Shown here one piece after another: positions 1-12,428 of a stretch of DNA of 64,000 bases. Positions within the stretch are counted from its first letter, which is position 1. The number at the start of each line of letters is the position of its first letter. The notes under the pieces are model-generated. The model saw only the letters and a program-made list of their open reading frames with translations. It did no database searches and was not told the DNA's origin. The position numbers and the translations under genes are program-made. The stretch is from Rhabdornis inornatus. Its lineage: Eukaryota; Chordata; Aves; Passeriformes; Rhabdornithidae. The stretch covers positions 186,001 to 250,000 of the forward strand of contig VWZS01002579.1 in assembly GCA_013397075.1 (NCBI GenBank), written 5' to 3'.

Positions 1-2918
1 TGATGCACAGTCTGCTCCAGCACTATTGTGCACTTCAATTTCTGTCCTGAATGTGGAGGTGAAAATTTGTATATGTATTTTTTTCCTGAAGTACTTGACT
101 CTCTTTTGTTTGTTTGTTTGTTTAATTTAGGTGAACTGATCTGTTACGTTTGCATTTTAAAATAATCAGTCGGTAATGGGTTAAGCCCATTTCAGCAGAG
201 GTTGGTGCTGATTTCTTTGCTAATATTAAATTATCATTAGGAGGACGCATATCCTCCTGAAACACTTCAAGAGTGTTTTGGTAGAAGAGAAGGATATATC
301 AGTGAGACTGATGAGAATGAACATGCTTTCATATAAACATATGAAAGTTCATAGAGCTAAAGCTTCGAAAAAAAATTATCTTACATGATGGAAAGGCTTC
401 TAGGTTGCAAATCTTTGAGAGGGATTTACTGATATTAAATTAATGGCCTGCCTAATTCTGGACAAATCATTGAGAAGTAACAATGTATAATGTGCAAAAT
501 AAAACCAAAACTATAAGAGAAATTTTTTTTGCTTAGTTTGAGGAGCTAGTAGTCCAAATGAAGTATTTAAAAATCTGATATCAATTTAGGCCTTATCCAT
601 GTAAACTAAAATACAAACCCCAAATATTTTGAAAGTTACTCTGCCCCATACTGATTTCCTGTCAAACTTCCCTAAAATTGCCACAAGTTCCAGCATGTTC
701 AAAAGGTAGGCAAGAGCTCCGTAGTTTGCAGCCAAATTTCTCCTAAACTGTAGTTGTGAATCACCTGTGGGCTGTAGAGCTCTCAGTCCATAATGCAGCT
801 GCTGATGTGAGCTCCTAGTGATACAGATATGCTGCACTTTTTCCTAAAATTGCTTTTTCTGTACGTGCAAGTGGCGTGGTTGCCATAGGAATGTTACCGG
901 GTTGATGAAGGGAATGGTCTGCTAGGCCACTGATCTGCTCCTGGAAAAATATGAGCCTTTGAGACTAATCAGCCTGTTCTCTAAAGTTACAGTGGAAAGT
1001 TGTTGTGTGTGGAAGAAATTGAAACTGATTGATTTTAATGGTGATGGGAAAACATGCCACTCAGCTTGGCATGAAGTGAAACATGGAAGGTAAGCCAAGG
1101 GACCCACTGATGGAAAGGTTATAATGTTTCAGTATTCAATACTTTTGTAATAAATAACGCACATTCATCTTCATTTCGTGTAATTTTTCATTAATAAAGT
1201 TGTGAAGACACCAGCTGTGTGTGAACTGGGATTAAATTTGGATTCTTCCTTCAATGAAGTAAAATGGAAAGTAAAGTTGTACTCTGCATGAAAATAAAAA
1301 CCTCAAGCAAATCTGTGCTGTCACAGTAGCTTTCTTAGTGGAGCACTAAATATTTTTCACTCATCCAGTGAAATATGAAGGGTGAAATTCTGCAAGAGGA
1401 TCTGCAGGGAAATTCCTTTCCCTTAATTTTGTCCTCTGGGTTTGTATGATCTGGCCTTCAATAAGGGGTTACCTCAAAAAATATTCTGTAAATTCTGGTC
1501 CAACTTTGTTCCCAGCAAGTGGAAAAGCTAAGAAAACTCTCAGACAAAGAGAGAATGAGGGAGTGTAATGCTGAGGATACAAAAATGGGATTAGGACTTT
1601 GAAAGGAAGCAGGAGGAAGAAGAGGAGCAGCAAAAGAAAAGAAGAAAAAGGGAGGCACCTAAGCCACTTTCTCCCAGAGAGACAGGGGAGCTTAAAAATT
1701 CTAATTAATTAGTGAAAACTAATTAAATAACAAATGACAGAACTTTCCTGGAATAAAAGGCTAATCTTTTCTTTATTACATGCAGTATAATAAAATGTAA
1801 AGCTTTTTGTACGCTTGGGATTGGATTTTCTTCCAGTGCTCAAGGAGAGTATATGTTACTCTTGACTTCCTCTTCATTAAATGTGGAGAGTGAGGATCAC
1901 ACTTAGGCAATCTTGTCTTTGGCCGTCTGGTTTGTTAGGGAACTTCTCTGGGGCTGTGTGCTCTGTACAGAGGCTGAAATACCTGCCCTGGGGTTTGCTC
2001 GAGCTGCCAGGCACAGATTGGTGAGATTTCCACGGGAGGGCAGTGCAGGTGCTGTTTTCCAGGAGTGGAATTTCCAGGGAGGAATTTTCAGAAATGCTCT
2101 CTGTTTAAAGCTCAAGCAATCCTGCTGAATTCAGAGGCTGAATTGACAGCAGTGCTTGGCTTCTAGGACTTCACCCCCTAAAAAGAGATCAGACTAAAAT
2201 TGCACAAGGCTTTTCAGAGGCAGTTAGTTAAGGCTGAGAGGATGTGCAGAGGGATCAATTTGGCATCTGTAGAAGCTACTTGCAAAAGTAAACTTGGCTG
2301 GTAGTTGACTCTAAAAATTACCTGCGACAGTTCTTGATGCAAATCAATAGGGTGAGGAAGCAAAAAGCCAAAGCAAAACCAAGGTGATGTATTTTCATCT
2401 TTTGAAGGATTTTAAAACTTACTGGTGACAAATGGATTGGAGGCGTGTGCTGGGGAGAGAGGGAGGAGAAAACATGATTGTTCTCTGAAGAATACTTGAG
2501 CAGAGCAGAGGGGAGAACTTGTGCTATAATTTCTTATAATTTCGAGAACACTGTCCTTCCAAAGATCAGATCAAGCTGCAGATCATCCTTTGTGTTCTGT
2601 ATGGCAGCCAAAAAAATTCCTTCAAGAGAAGTTATTTTACACTGACAGTCATCACACCTGTGGTGGAGGAACAATGGCACCTTTCTTTCAGATTTGTGGT
2701 GACTTTCTCCAAGAGCAGAGCAGAGCTGTGAAGAGTAGCCACAAAGAAAAGGCAGGACCAAGCCACTTTCTTCCATTTGTAGTCGTTCACATGCTGAAAC
2801 AAAACTCTACCACTGATGTTCTTACAGTGGTCCATGGTACTGTGGAGCACTTGTGCTTTATGTTCATCAATGACTTGTGGTTTATGTTCCCAGTCCTTTT
2901 CATTGTATTTATTTTCAG
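1..2918. other. No gene found; flank or 5' intron of the locus
   Basis: A+T-rich unique sequence. Short open frames on both strands around 2534-2940 overlap each other and match nothing I recognise. No promoter or CpG island is evident. Confidence 0.5.
104..123. repeat. (TTTG)n microsatellite
   Basis: Four to five TTTG units followed by TTTAATTTAG. Confidence 0.9.
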
Positions 2919-2996
2919 GTTGAGCAGCCACAGCTGCCAAACAATGGCATAAAGTCAGCTGGAATCACTGCTCAAGGAGAAAGTATGTTGGCCAGG
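2919..2996 (+). pseudogene. Candidate N-terminal EFCAB6 exon (26 open codons)
   Basis: A good acceptor (pyrimidine-rich tract ending ATTTTCAG) precedes 78 bases that are open in phase 0. They are followed by GG|GTAATA as a possible donor. The encoded segment includes NNGIKSAGITA and ends ESMLAR. It can be aligned without gaps to the Ser/Thr-rich stretch that precedes the first EF-hand in human EFCAB6, sharing only about five of eighteen positions, so identity is weak. Its position upstream of all other exons on the same strand fits. It may equally be a chance exon-like segment or an exon of an unrelated transcript. Confidence 0.28.
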
Positions 2997-4719
2997 GTAA
3001 TAACAGAAACCACATGCAGGGCTAGTAATTCATTTCAGATAAGTAGATGGTGTTCTTGATGTACTGATATCAATTTAGTAACAAGTTTTAAAGAATGTTG
3101 CCCTGTTGTTGTATCATGAAAATCTATTCATACATGTATGACTAGCAGTTTGTTGTTGTTTGGGCATTTTTTATTCAGCTCAAGGAATATTTTAAAAGCC
3201 TCTTTAATCCCCGCTGTGAATCCGCTTTTAGCATCAAGACCCTAAGAACTCTCCTCTTTCAAGCAGACTTGCTACAAATCTTGCTACAAAAATGGTATAG
3301 GAGTGACATAGTCCCACTGTGATTTTACTTCATTTTGTGCTCGTGTCTTGAGCAAAGACATTAGACTTTTTTAAGAGACTAGATTCTCCATGGCAGCACA
3401 ACTTCTGTAATTGCCCAGCCCTTTGCAAGGCTTGTGTAAAACACACTGTCACATCACAAGAATGGTATTTTAGGCATTTTGTTCTCTTTTTGCACAGAAG
3501 TATCCAGCAACTTAAATCTCAACACAAACTTGAACAGCATAAACCCTTTCTTATAAACCTTATAAAGGGAGAAAGCAGTCATGTGACTGTGGGAAATCTG
3601 TATTTTTATTATTTTATCTTTGCACAAACTGAGCCATGAAAATTTGTTTATAAACATCATGGTATTTTAGTATGTTTGGTCATTTGCAAGTTTACCTAAT
3701 TCCACATATCACTATCATTAGCTACTAAATAATAGTTATTATTTACCAGGACACAGAAGAGTATTCCATGCCTTTCACAGCACTGTGTGACAGTCTGTTG
3801 GCTCTAAAACTGCTCATAGAAGAAGAAATACATTAAACATAACCTGATGTAAATTCCTAGGAAAATCCAACCTCCTGCTGTGTTTGGCATGGACTTGGTC
3901 TGTAATTTGGGAGAAGGAAATAAAATCTTTCTGATTTCACAGCTGTTATTGCACCTCAGGGCTGCAGTTGTATTTGCAACCCATTTGCTTCTCTTCCACT
4001 GAGTAGGACATCTGAATATATCCTCACTCTAGCCTGAATAAAATATTAACATATCGCAAGGCTGTTAGGACAGATTGTATCCAAGACAATCTTTTCTCGC
4101 TCTAGAAAAGCCTATCAATCATAACTTGCTACAGTTGTTAATAATGCCATAGCTTTTATCCATTTGGCTATACACCTAACTGAAGAGTAACGTTTACATT
4201 TTCATGTTAAGTGTTTCCTATCACAAAAGAAGCTGCTGAAAGGCTTTTTTGTTACAGAGTTTATAAATTGAAAATATCCTCCAAAGTTCTAATTACAGCT
4301 ATATTTATTTTACAAGGTCCTGTGGTATTTTTTAAAAGCATTGTGAAATAGAGCTGTTACATGTATTTAAGTAAATTAACAGAAAGAATTATTGACTTAA
4401 GGCAAGGTTACTGCTACCTATGTGCCCCACAAACAATTCAGTTAAAGTAAATGTAAATGCAAGATGTATAGATGCATGATGTACACAGACAGTCATTCAA
4501 ATACACTAAAGAGCTCATTTGCTCTTAAATATTTATTTGTGACATATCACAGGCATTAGTCGCAAACCAAACCTATTCTGCTTCTGTTTGGATGCACTTA
4601 ATCCATCAAGGATACATTTATATTCATATAAATACATATTCTGAGTTTTGAATTTGCATGTGTGTGATAAACAAACAAACAAGCAAGCCCCCCAAAACAC
4701 AACCCTTTCCTGGAAGGAA
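2997..4719. other. No gene found
   Basis: A+T-rich unique sequence, no long frames and no recognised repeat. Confidence 0.5.
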
Positions 4720-5180
4720 AGCTGCCCCAGCCTGGGCTTCCCACTGGGCTGCAGCATCCTTTGGACATTCTCCTGCTCTGGTGACGGAGCGTGTCCAGAG
4801 AAGGGAGATGGAGTTGGTGAAGGCTCTGGAAAACGAGGAGTCCTATGGGGAGCAGCTGAGGGAGCTGAACTTGTTTAGCCTGGAGCAAAAGAGGCTCAGC
4901 CAGGTGAGGATCAGCCTTTTCTCCCAGACAACCAGCAACAGGACAAGGGGAAATGGCCCCAAGCTGCAGCAGAAGGCTCAGGTTGGATGTTGGGAACAAT
5001 TTCTCCCCTGAAGATGTGGTTGAGCATCAGAACAGGCTGCCTGGGGAAGTGGTGGAGTCACCATTGCTGGAAAGGTTCGAAAAACGTGTGGATGTGGTGC
5101 TTTGCTATGGTCTGTGCTCAGCTGAAGGCTGGAGCTGAGGATCTTGGAAGTCTTTTTCAACCTTAATGATCCTATGATTC
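4720..5180 (+). mobile_element. CR1 LINE, 5'-truncated 3' end
   Basis: It contains degraded forms of the CR1 3' region: GAGCAGCTGAGGGAGCTGAA, TTGTTTAGCCTGGAG, GACAAGGGGAAATGGC, and AGGCTGCCTGGGGAAGTGG. It ends TTAATGATCCTATGATTC. Orientation is + (tail at the right). The copy is diverged, hence old. Short open frames inside it are remnants of the CR1 ORF2 C-terminus and not genes. Confidence 0.85.
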
Positions 5181-8100
5181 ACCGACCTGGCTGTCAAGAC
5201 TCCAAAAGTAGGGACAGGATTTGTTCCCAACTTGCAAAAGGATGTGGCAGCATAGAAAGGAACCTCTAATGGAACCTCTTTAATGACATGGTGCTCCTGA
5301 ACATTAAAAAATATTTTAAAAACTCCCAATTTTGATCAAAAAGAGCTTGCAACTTGCAACAGGCTTTTTTTTTTTAATGACAGCAATAAGATTCTCCTGA
5401 ATTGAATCAGTCCCTACAAATTATGATCTCCTTAAGAAAAGAGTTCATGCACTGTGAAAGAGAAAGTTTGTCAGAGTGCAAAGATAGCTGTGTACTGCAT
5501 GTGCACATCCATTTTCTGTGGACTTCCTTCACTCAGAGCTGTCTAGTGGGACTTAGAATATTATATTAGCCAGATTCAGACCCCAACTGTTTCTATTTAA
5601 AGATTACTGAAGTACTGTGATTGATTCACATTTACAATCAGGCTGTTCATGTAAAGAAGAAAGTAAAGAGGAGTGAAAATTGATTTATTTTGCATGCTCA
5701 TTGCACAAATTTCAAGGTGTCTAAAAATTATTAATGGATTATAGAGGGCTTTCAATATGAAACAAGCATCAGACTCATATATTCCACTCCCTCCCTCTAC
5801 TATTGTCTCCCCTCCCCCATTAATTTTTGATTTTATGTTTATGAGGATCTGAAAATAGTCTAATTCTTTTCTATCTGGTTTGGGCCTATCTTTACCAGCT
5901 GGTAAATAGGAAATGTTCACTGTAGGAAGCCAATACTCTGCAGAGTGTAAACAGATGGAATCAATATAAAGTGACAAGTTAGACTGTGCTACTGAGAATA
6001 CAGAGCCAAAACTAAGAGCATAACAGTCACGATACTTATTTTGTTCCAATTCATTTGGTACTGAATAGCACTTCATATATGCACAGCTGTGTCCTTCCAT
6101 TTTTTACTTTCTTTCTTCTGGTTTGATGATGACAATTTCAAAGAAAAACTTTAATTAAAGATTTTACACAGAATAGTCCAAAGTAGAATATAGAGAAAAT
6201 GAGCACTGATGTGTTTATAGCACAGAGAAGAATATTTTTCAGGCATTTATTTCCTTTCTTTCTTTTTAACAAAACAAACAAAATCTGATGGATGTATCTC
6301 CCTGCATGTAATGTGCTGGATTGGTAGATCTTTGCAGATTGAAATCTCCCCTTTGGCAATATGGATCTCTCAAATCTTCCCCATCATCCCCTTTCTTCCT
6401 GCAGTACCTGGTACAGCAGGCTGCCATGAAGGACAGAAAATCTGAGTGTTCATCCCTGCAAGGATGTGCTGGCTGAAGGGAGGGGGACAGTCAGACACAG
6501 AGGCTGCTGCAAAATGCTCTAGACTGTCCTGAGACAGCCTGGAAGCAGAGTGGCAGAGGGTCCTTCTTCTCCTGCCCTCAGGTGCTCCTCTTACACTCTT
6601 GAGAAGGTATTTTGGAGAGCCCTCAGGGACAGCTCGTGGGCCAGTGAGCTTCCAAGTCGTGCTGTGTCACAGGGTTTGCCTTGAAAGCACATCTGAGCTC
6701 TAGCCCTTCTGCTAGAGAGAGTACCACGTGTTATAGTACAGGTTTTTCTTCATTCATTTATACATTTCTGACACATTCTCACAAAAATGGAACACAGCAT
6801 GTTTTACCACTGTAACCTCAACTTATTCTTTGCAGCATATTTCTTGATGCTGCCATTAGAATTTTTGCTATTTTCGCTTTCTTGGCAGATAAGAACCCCA
6901 GATTTCCCATATGTTGTTTATTAGGGTGGCTGTATGGTTCTAATGAGGGGCAGCAGCCACAAGTTTGAACACAGATTTTGCTTCTGATCCTCATGTCAAG
7001 GGCAAGCAGCTTTTGTTTCCTCGAGAGGAACCACTGGGTCTGTCCCAGCCTCCTCTGTGTGCCTTACAAGGCCAGATCCATGGGGCAGACTGAGGAAAAT
7101 GCCAGGAGATACAGTGGTTGGCAATACCTGTGTGGGTGACAAGACAAATTCCAGTGATTTGTGGCAGCAAATCATCTCATAGTCACAGTGTGCAGCAGGG
7201 AGTGCCTGGAAGTTCCCCCCTTGCGATGCCTTCAGGGGAACTGTTTTTGCTGGGTGTCCTATATGCTCCTGAAGAATAAGGAAATATTTAAAATATTAAT
7301 TGTCTTCCCTCTTCCCAAGGGAAGCCTGAGTGTTTTACATGCATAAATGCTGCTGAAATGCAGTCACTGCTGGGGTGGGGAGCAGCAGCCAGCTGGCACG
7401 TGTTGGTGACAACAGAGCACATTATGCCAAAGACACTGTGGCAAGGCCTTGTGGCTGCTGAAAGTCTGTGATATCAGCAACCCTCCAGAGAACAAACAGG
7501 AGCAGTGCTTCCAGTGGCTCTCCTGGAAGATTCTGATAGCATTAACTGGTGGGTTCGTGGCCTTTCTAACCTGTAAGGACAAATGGTTGCATCAAGCTGG
7601 CAGGAAAACCTGCCACTGGTGCCAGGCATCACAGCATCCAAACCTGTGCTTCACTCATTAAATAATACATTTTGGTTCAATCTGATTGCAGGGAGAAAGG
7701 AATTGAAATTTCTGTGTTTCATGAAAAGCTTGGATTTGTGGTGGAAATGTTTTGCCAGTCATGGCAAGGAAGACAAATTCCTACTCTGGTGAAATCTAAT
7801 CTATCTTCAAATTTCAATTTTCTTTGTTGTTTTATATCTATAGGAACTATAGATATAAATTCCTATAGAATTATAAGAAAATACTTTTTTAATGAATACA
7901 ATCTATCTTTCTGTCTTCATGTCTCAGCCAGATAAGCTTGATATTCTTCCACCGTGCTTTGGCAGGCAGAGTTGCCAAGGAGTAGTCAAATCTGCCTGAC
8001 TCACAGCTTTTTTCTTTGGGCACTCTTTGCCTATCTCAGGGGTGGTTATAGCCACAGAGAGGCCTATTCCCTCTGCAGAAATATTTGGCAGTGGGAGAAC

Positions 8101-10299
8101 TGGACTTGAAATGTTGGCTGGACTCCGACTGTTGACTCTTTTGGTGAAAAAATCTCCAAAATATGGAGTCTTGGCTCCACTGGAGTCACTTCTCTATGAT
8201 CAGGATTCCCTACTTGGACTCTCCTCCTCCTTACTCCTAAAAGTAGCACTGCAGAGCAGATACAGCCAGGCTGAGTTCAATTGTCTCAGGCAGCCACACT
8301 CGAATGAGTGAGTAAGGAGCAGTGGCAGGATCTTTGTTATTGCTGCTGCTATGTGAGCCAGAGGGAACACAGCCTGACTCAATTCCCCAGTTGCTTCTGC
8401 AGAAAAAAACCAAAAACAGTTAAAAAGAGTGATATTTTTAAACAAGGCTTTGTTCTTGCAAGCTGAACAATTCAACACAGAACAGAGTAAGCGTGGGAGA
8501 TTTCCAATACTACTTTTATTGTCAGTTCTCAGTTTTTAATTTACTGTAAGGTCCAGGCTGCTGGGATGTTTAACAGACGTGGAAAAGGCAGTTATGCTAG
8601 AATGCTAACATATTTACCCTTTTGTCCCATGTATCCATATTCTTTCAACCTCTTATTGATTTGGGGAATTTTTGCAGAAGTGAAAAAACAAAAAAAAAGT
8701 TTTGGTATATGTAGAAAAAATAATTCACTGATATCCTTGGAGTTCATTGATACTTTGGAAATGTATACCTGCCTTGATCTTTTGTTTCCAGCAAACCTCC
8801 AAGTTTTAGTATTGAAGGAAAAACATCCTCTGCCTCCCATTTAAAATACATGAATCTGAAATTCATTTCTTTGCCTAAAATAGTCTTGAAGTTTACTAGT
8901 GCCATTTGAAGAGAAATTTGCCTTAGAACACCGAGTAAATGAAAACTACTCATTTTTCATGGGGTGTTACTGCAACATTTCCTACTGTGCCAGGGAAGGT
9001 TGTACTGTATTCCTGTTCACTGGAATCACCTGTAATTTGTAGATTGCAGAGAATGTGGAAAAAATTATCAAGTGCTGCAGACCTTTTGGCTGCAGCCTGG
9101 CAGGATAGATAGAGGGGAACATAGCTCGAGATGACCTGGTTTAGGATGAAGGGCTTGGAATTTGAAAGTAAGTAAAGAAACAGCCATGATTTTTCTGTGA
9201 GAGTAAAAATAACGGGAAATGATGAGGCCTTTGTGGTCTTCTGAGTGACAGTGGCTGCAGGCTGCAGCAGCAGGGTAATTTGATAGTTTATCTTCTGTAT
9301 GCAAGTTGCAGCCTTCAGCCTTTCTCTGACTAATGGATGCAATAATATGCAAGGATAAATACCTTGGTAATTCATTCCAAAGGCGTGAGTCCCTGCATCT
9401 GAATTCACCCCAATCATCTTGAGTTTCAGGATGAAGGTTAAGAAACTGGAGAGAGGATATGTGACTGCCCTTGCCTGCAGTCCCACTGAGTGGCTTTGGA
9501 GGTGGATGTTCCTGGCCTCAAATCCAGGACAAGGTTGGGGAGTCTGCATGGCAATATTTGTGCCTACTCCACTCTGAAAGCTGCACAGAAGAGATAGTGA
9601 GAGCCCCAGAGGCTCTTCCAGAGGAAGAAATAGTGAAAAGAAGAAAGAATTTTCCTTATTCTGCTTATAAGAGGTGTTATGTCAGCCTTTTGCTTCACCC
9701 CTTCAATTTCTTGGTCTGACACAGAATATATGAAATACTTATTTCTAAAAAAATATTATTCAGCAGAATCAATATATCAGGAGTACAGAGGGTGTGTGCA
9801 GGACATACCTACAGGAGCCAAGACCCTTTTGCAGCTGATTTGAAGTTGTTTTCTGAATGAGAAATTGGCTCCCCCTCCTGCTGATATCAGTGAGTGGAGA
9901 AAGCCAAGAGCTGCTGCTCCTCACAGGCAAAAAGATCCTGATAACCAGGTGACAAGTGAAACCCTGCCTTTGGAAAGGGAAACATCTCTTATCAGCTGCA
10001 TTTCATGCCTTTGCTGAATTCCTGCAAGAGCCTTGAATATGACTGAGTTTTTTCCCCTGGGTTTGGAGGAATGCTGTTATTTAAACACTGTGGTACCACT
10101 GCACATCTTCACATCCTGTGCAGCTTGAGGCAGTGAATGGGGAAATGTCATATCAGAAATACTGGGATGTTCTTCCTCTCACTTTAGCACAGTTCTCATG
10201 TGAAGCAATCTGGTGAAATGAAAACCCACAGAGTTTTGAATCATTGAATCTGATGAGGTTTAAACAGACCAGGTGCTGGTGCTGCACCTGGGTGAGGAC
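5181..10299. other. No supported gene; two long unmatched minus-strand frames
   Basis: It holds the hairpin at 7831-7859 and a moderately G+C-richer, unidentified part at about 6380-7130. Minus-strand open frames of 167 codons (5597-6100) and 199 codons (8950-9549) are not recognised and lack splice or family support. Confidence 0.5.
7831..7859. repeat. Perfect 13-bp inverted repeat with 3-base loop
   Basis: TTTATATCTATAG, loop GAA, CTATAGATATAAA. The arms are exact reverse complements. A+T-rich, so a cruciform or hairpin could form. No element ends or terminator context is recognised. Confidence 0.95.
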
Positions 10300-10998
10300 A
10301 AACCCCGGAATCAATCCAGGCTGGGGATGAGCAGAGGGAGCAGCCCTGGCAGAAGGATTTGGGGATGCTGTGGGTGAGAGCTGGCCCTGCCCCAACCCAG
10401 AACCCCCCTGTGCTGGGCTGCACCCAGAGCCCCAGGGCAGCAGGGGAGGGGGGATTCTGCCCCTCTGCCCCGCTCTGCTGAGACCCCCCTGCAGGGCTGC
10501 ATCCAGCCCTGGGCCAGCACAGGAAGGACAGGGAGCTGCTGGAGCCAGGACACAGCAGGGACACCAAGGGATCAGAGAGATGGAGCAGCTGTGCTGGGAG
10601 GAAAGGCTGAGGGAATTGGGATTGTTCAGCCTGGAGAGGAGAAGGCTTTGGGGTGACCTCATTGTGGCCTTCCAGTGCCTGAAGGGAGCCCACAGGAAAG
10701 ATGGAGAGAGACTCTTGATAAGGGCCTGGAGTGACAGGACAAGGGGCAATGTCTTCACACTGACACAGAGCAGGGTTAGATTGGATATTGGGGAGAAATT
10801 GTTCCCTGTGAGGATGGTGATGGCCTGGCACAGGATTTCCAGAGAAGCTGTGGCTGCCCCATCCCTGGAAGTGTCCAAGGCCAGGCTGGATGGGGCTCTG
10901 AGCAGCCTGGGATAGTGGAAGGTCCCTGCCCATGGCAGGGGGCTGGAACGAGATGATCTTTAAGATGCCTTCTAATCCAAACCATTCCATGATTCTTT
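10300..10998 (+). mobile_element. CR1 LINE, 5'-truncated, about 700 bp
   Basis: It carries the well-known CR1 3' sequence, including GGCTGAGGGAATTGGGATTG, TTCAGCCTGGAGAGGAGAAG, GGACAAGGGGCAATG and GAGAAGCTGTGGCTGCCCCA. The tail is AAACCATTCCATGATTC. One frame still encodes the ORF2 C-terminal end (EERLRELGLFSLERRRLWGD). The copy is only mildly diverged and closely matches the copy at 42715-43423. The antisense open frames of about 240-250 codons here arise from CR1 composition and are not genes. Confidence 0.92.
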
Positions 10999-11014
10999 GA
11001 TCTCTTGGAGTGAG

Positions 11015-11464
11015 TCCGGAGGAGGCACCAAGTGGAGCTGGGGCAATTCTGCCGTGGAAACAGTCTGGGAAAATTGGAGTTTGTCAGCCTGGAGAACAGA
11101 AGGTTCTAGGGAAATCCTTACCATAGCATTTCAGTACCTAAAGGGGCCTATAAGAAAAATGATAACAAACTCTTTAGCAGGATTGGTTGCAATAAGACAA
11201 AGGGTAATGGTTTTAAACGACAAGAGAAGAGAATCAGACTTGATTTAAGGAAGAAATTTTTCATAGTGAGGGTGGTGAAACACTGGCATAGATTGCCCAG
11301 AGCAGTGGTGGATGCCCATCCTTGGAAAGATTCGATGTCAGGTTGGATGGGGCTCTGGGCAACTTGCTTTAGTCAAAGATGTCCCTGTTCATTACAGGGG
11401 CATTGGACTGGGTGAGCTTTAAAAGTCCTGTCCAACCCAAACTGTCCTATGACTCCATGATCCT
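11015..11464 (+). mobile_element. Second, older CR1 LINE fragment directly downstream
   Basis: Degraded CR1 3' motifs are present: TTTGTCAGCCTGGAGAACAG, CATTTCAGTACCTAAAGGGG, AGATTGCCCAGAGCAGTGG, and GATGTCAGGTTGGATGGGG. The tail ends ACTCCATGATCC. It lies in the same orientation as, and within 20 bases of, the 10300-10998 copy but is far more diverged. The two are therefore separate insertions: the younger one landed next to the older one. Confidence 0.88.
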
Positions 11465-12305
11465 ACACACTCCGTTTCCAAAGAATGTTTCATGTCTTAT
11501 GATTTCAAATGACTTTCTGTGGATTTTGGGGTCTGTGATATCCATCAGGAAGTACCACCTGAGACACTCTTCGGTGGATAGGGACTGAAAGATAACGAAA
11601 CAAATTAGGATGGTGTTTTATTGTTTGAGAGTTTGTTCAGTTTTTAATTTTTTTTTAATTTGCATATTAATTTCATTGTGAGAGACTTCCAAAGTATTTT
11701 TTCCCATTTCATATTGCCTGGCTACAGTATTTCACTTTGTGTATTTTTTTCTGGTTGGGGTACTTTCCATAATTAGTTATCAACAAAACCAGTTAAATAA
11801 TTTGTTAAATAATTTAGTAGAGGCAATTACAGAGCAGAAGCAATACTCTTCTAAAGCAGGCAATCAAAAAACAAAAATGTTGCTTTATTTGACAATAAAC
11901 CTTATGTTTGGCATTGCAATCTGAAAGGTAATAAATTTATAAAAATGTTGCCACATCCTGTAAGTGCTGAATGATAAAAAAGAACACAAATTTTCATTTT
12001 GGCGATTTAAAGTTCTAAAATGAAGTTTTATCAGAAAAACTTCTGAAGCTTAACAGATGAAAATAATGGTCCTGAGTAACTTTTCTGTGGAACACCAGGA
12101 TACCAGGCATACACAACATAGAGATAAAATCTAACATTAACTTAATTTTCTTACTGATGGAAAATCACACGAGCAACTTTAGAAGAAGCCTATTAAATTC
12201 AACGGTGTCCAAATATACCCAAATTGTGTCTGAATTTCTTCTTATGGATGAACCATAAAGCAAATGAAAGTGTGTTTTCTTCTCAAAATACAAATTGTGA
12301 GACAG
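11465..12305. other. No gene found
   Basis: A+T-rich unique sequence with T and A runs between the CR1 pair and the candidate first EF-hand exon. Confidence 0.5.
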
Positions 12306-12428
12306 TTAATAGTATGTTTAAAGGAGGATATTACTGCCCAAGTCAAAGGAATAAAATGCTCTGGTTTTTTTCAAAGTGTCATTAAAATCGTGGCTCAAAT
12401 TCACTTCTGTGGTGAAGATTTTGCTCAG
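12306..12428 (+). pseudogene. EFCAB6: Candidate first EF-hand exon of EFCAB6
   Basis: The segment begins after GAGACAG and can end at GCTCAG|GTCC, giving 41 open codons within a longer open frame (12264-12512). The peptide contains GFFQSVIKIV, then CGEDFAQV. This resembles the exiting helix of an EF-hand loop followed by the entering helix of the next, and matches the order and spacing of human EFCAB6 EF-hand 1 (ELRRIITDF then REQFQDV). The calcium loop itself is degenerate. The phase does not join neatly to the next candidate at 13720, so borders are uncertain. Confidence 0.33.

Noticed and set aside
2534..2952. Overlapping frames of 80-120 codons on both strands
   Set aside because: They overlap each other antisense and match no family; neither has support over the other.
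5597..6100. 167-codon minus-strand frame
   Set aside because: No recognised domain, A+T-rich composition, no splice or promoter context; treated as chance.
10370..10915. 181-codon + frame (EERLRELGLFSLERRRL...)
   Set aside because: The C-terminal remnant of CR1 ORF2 plus 3' region, not a host gene.
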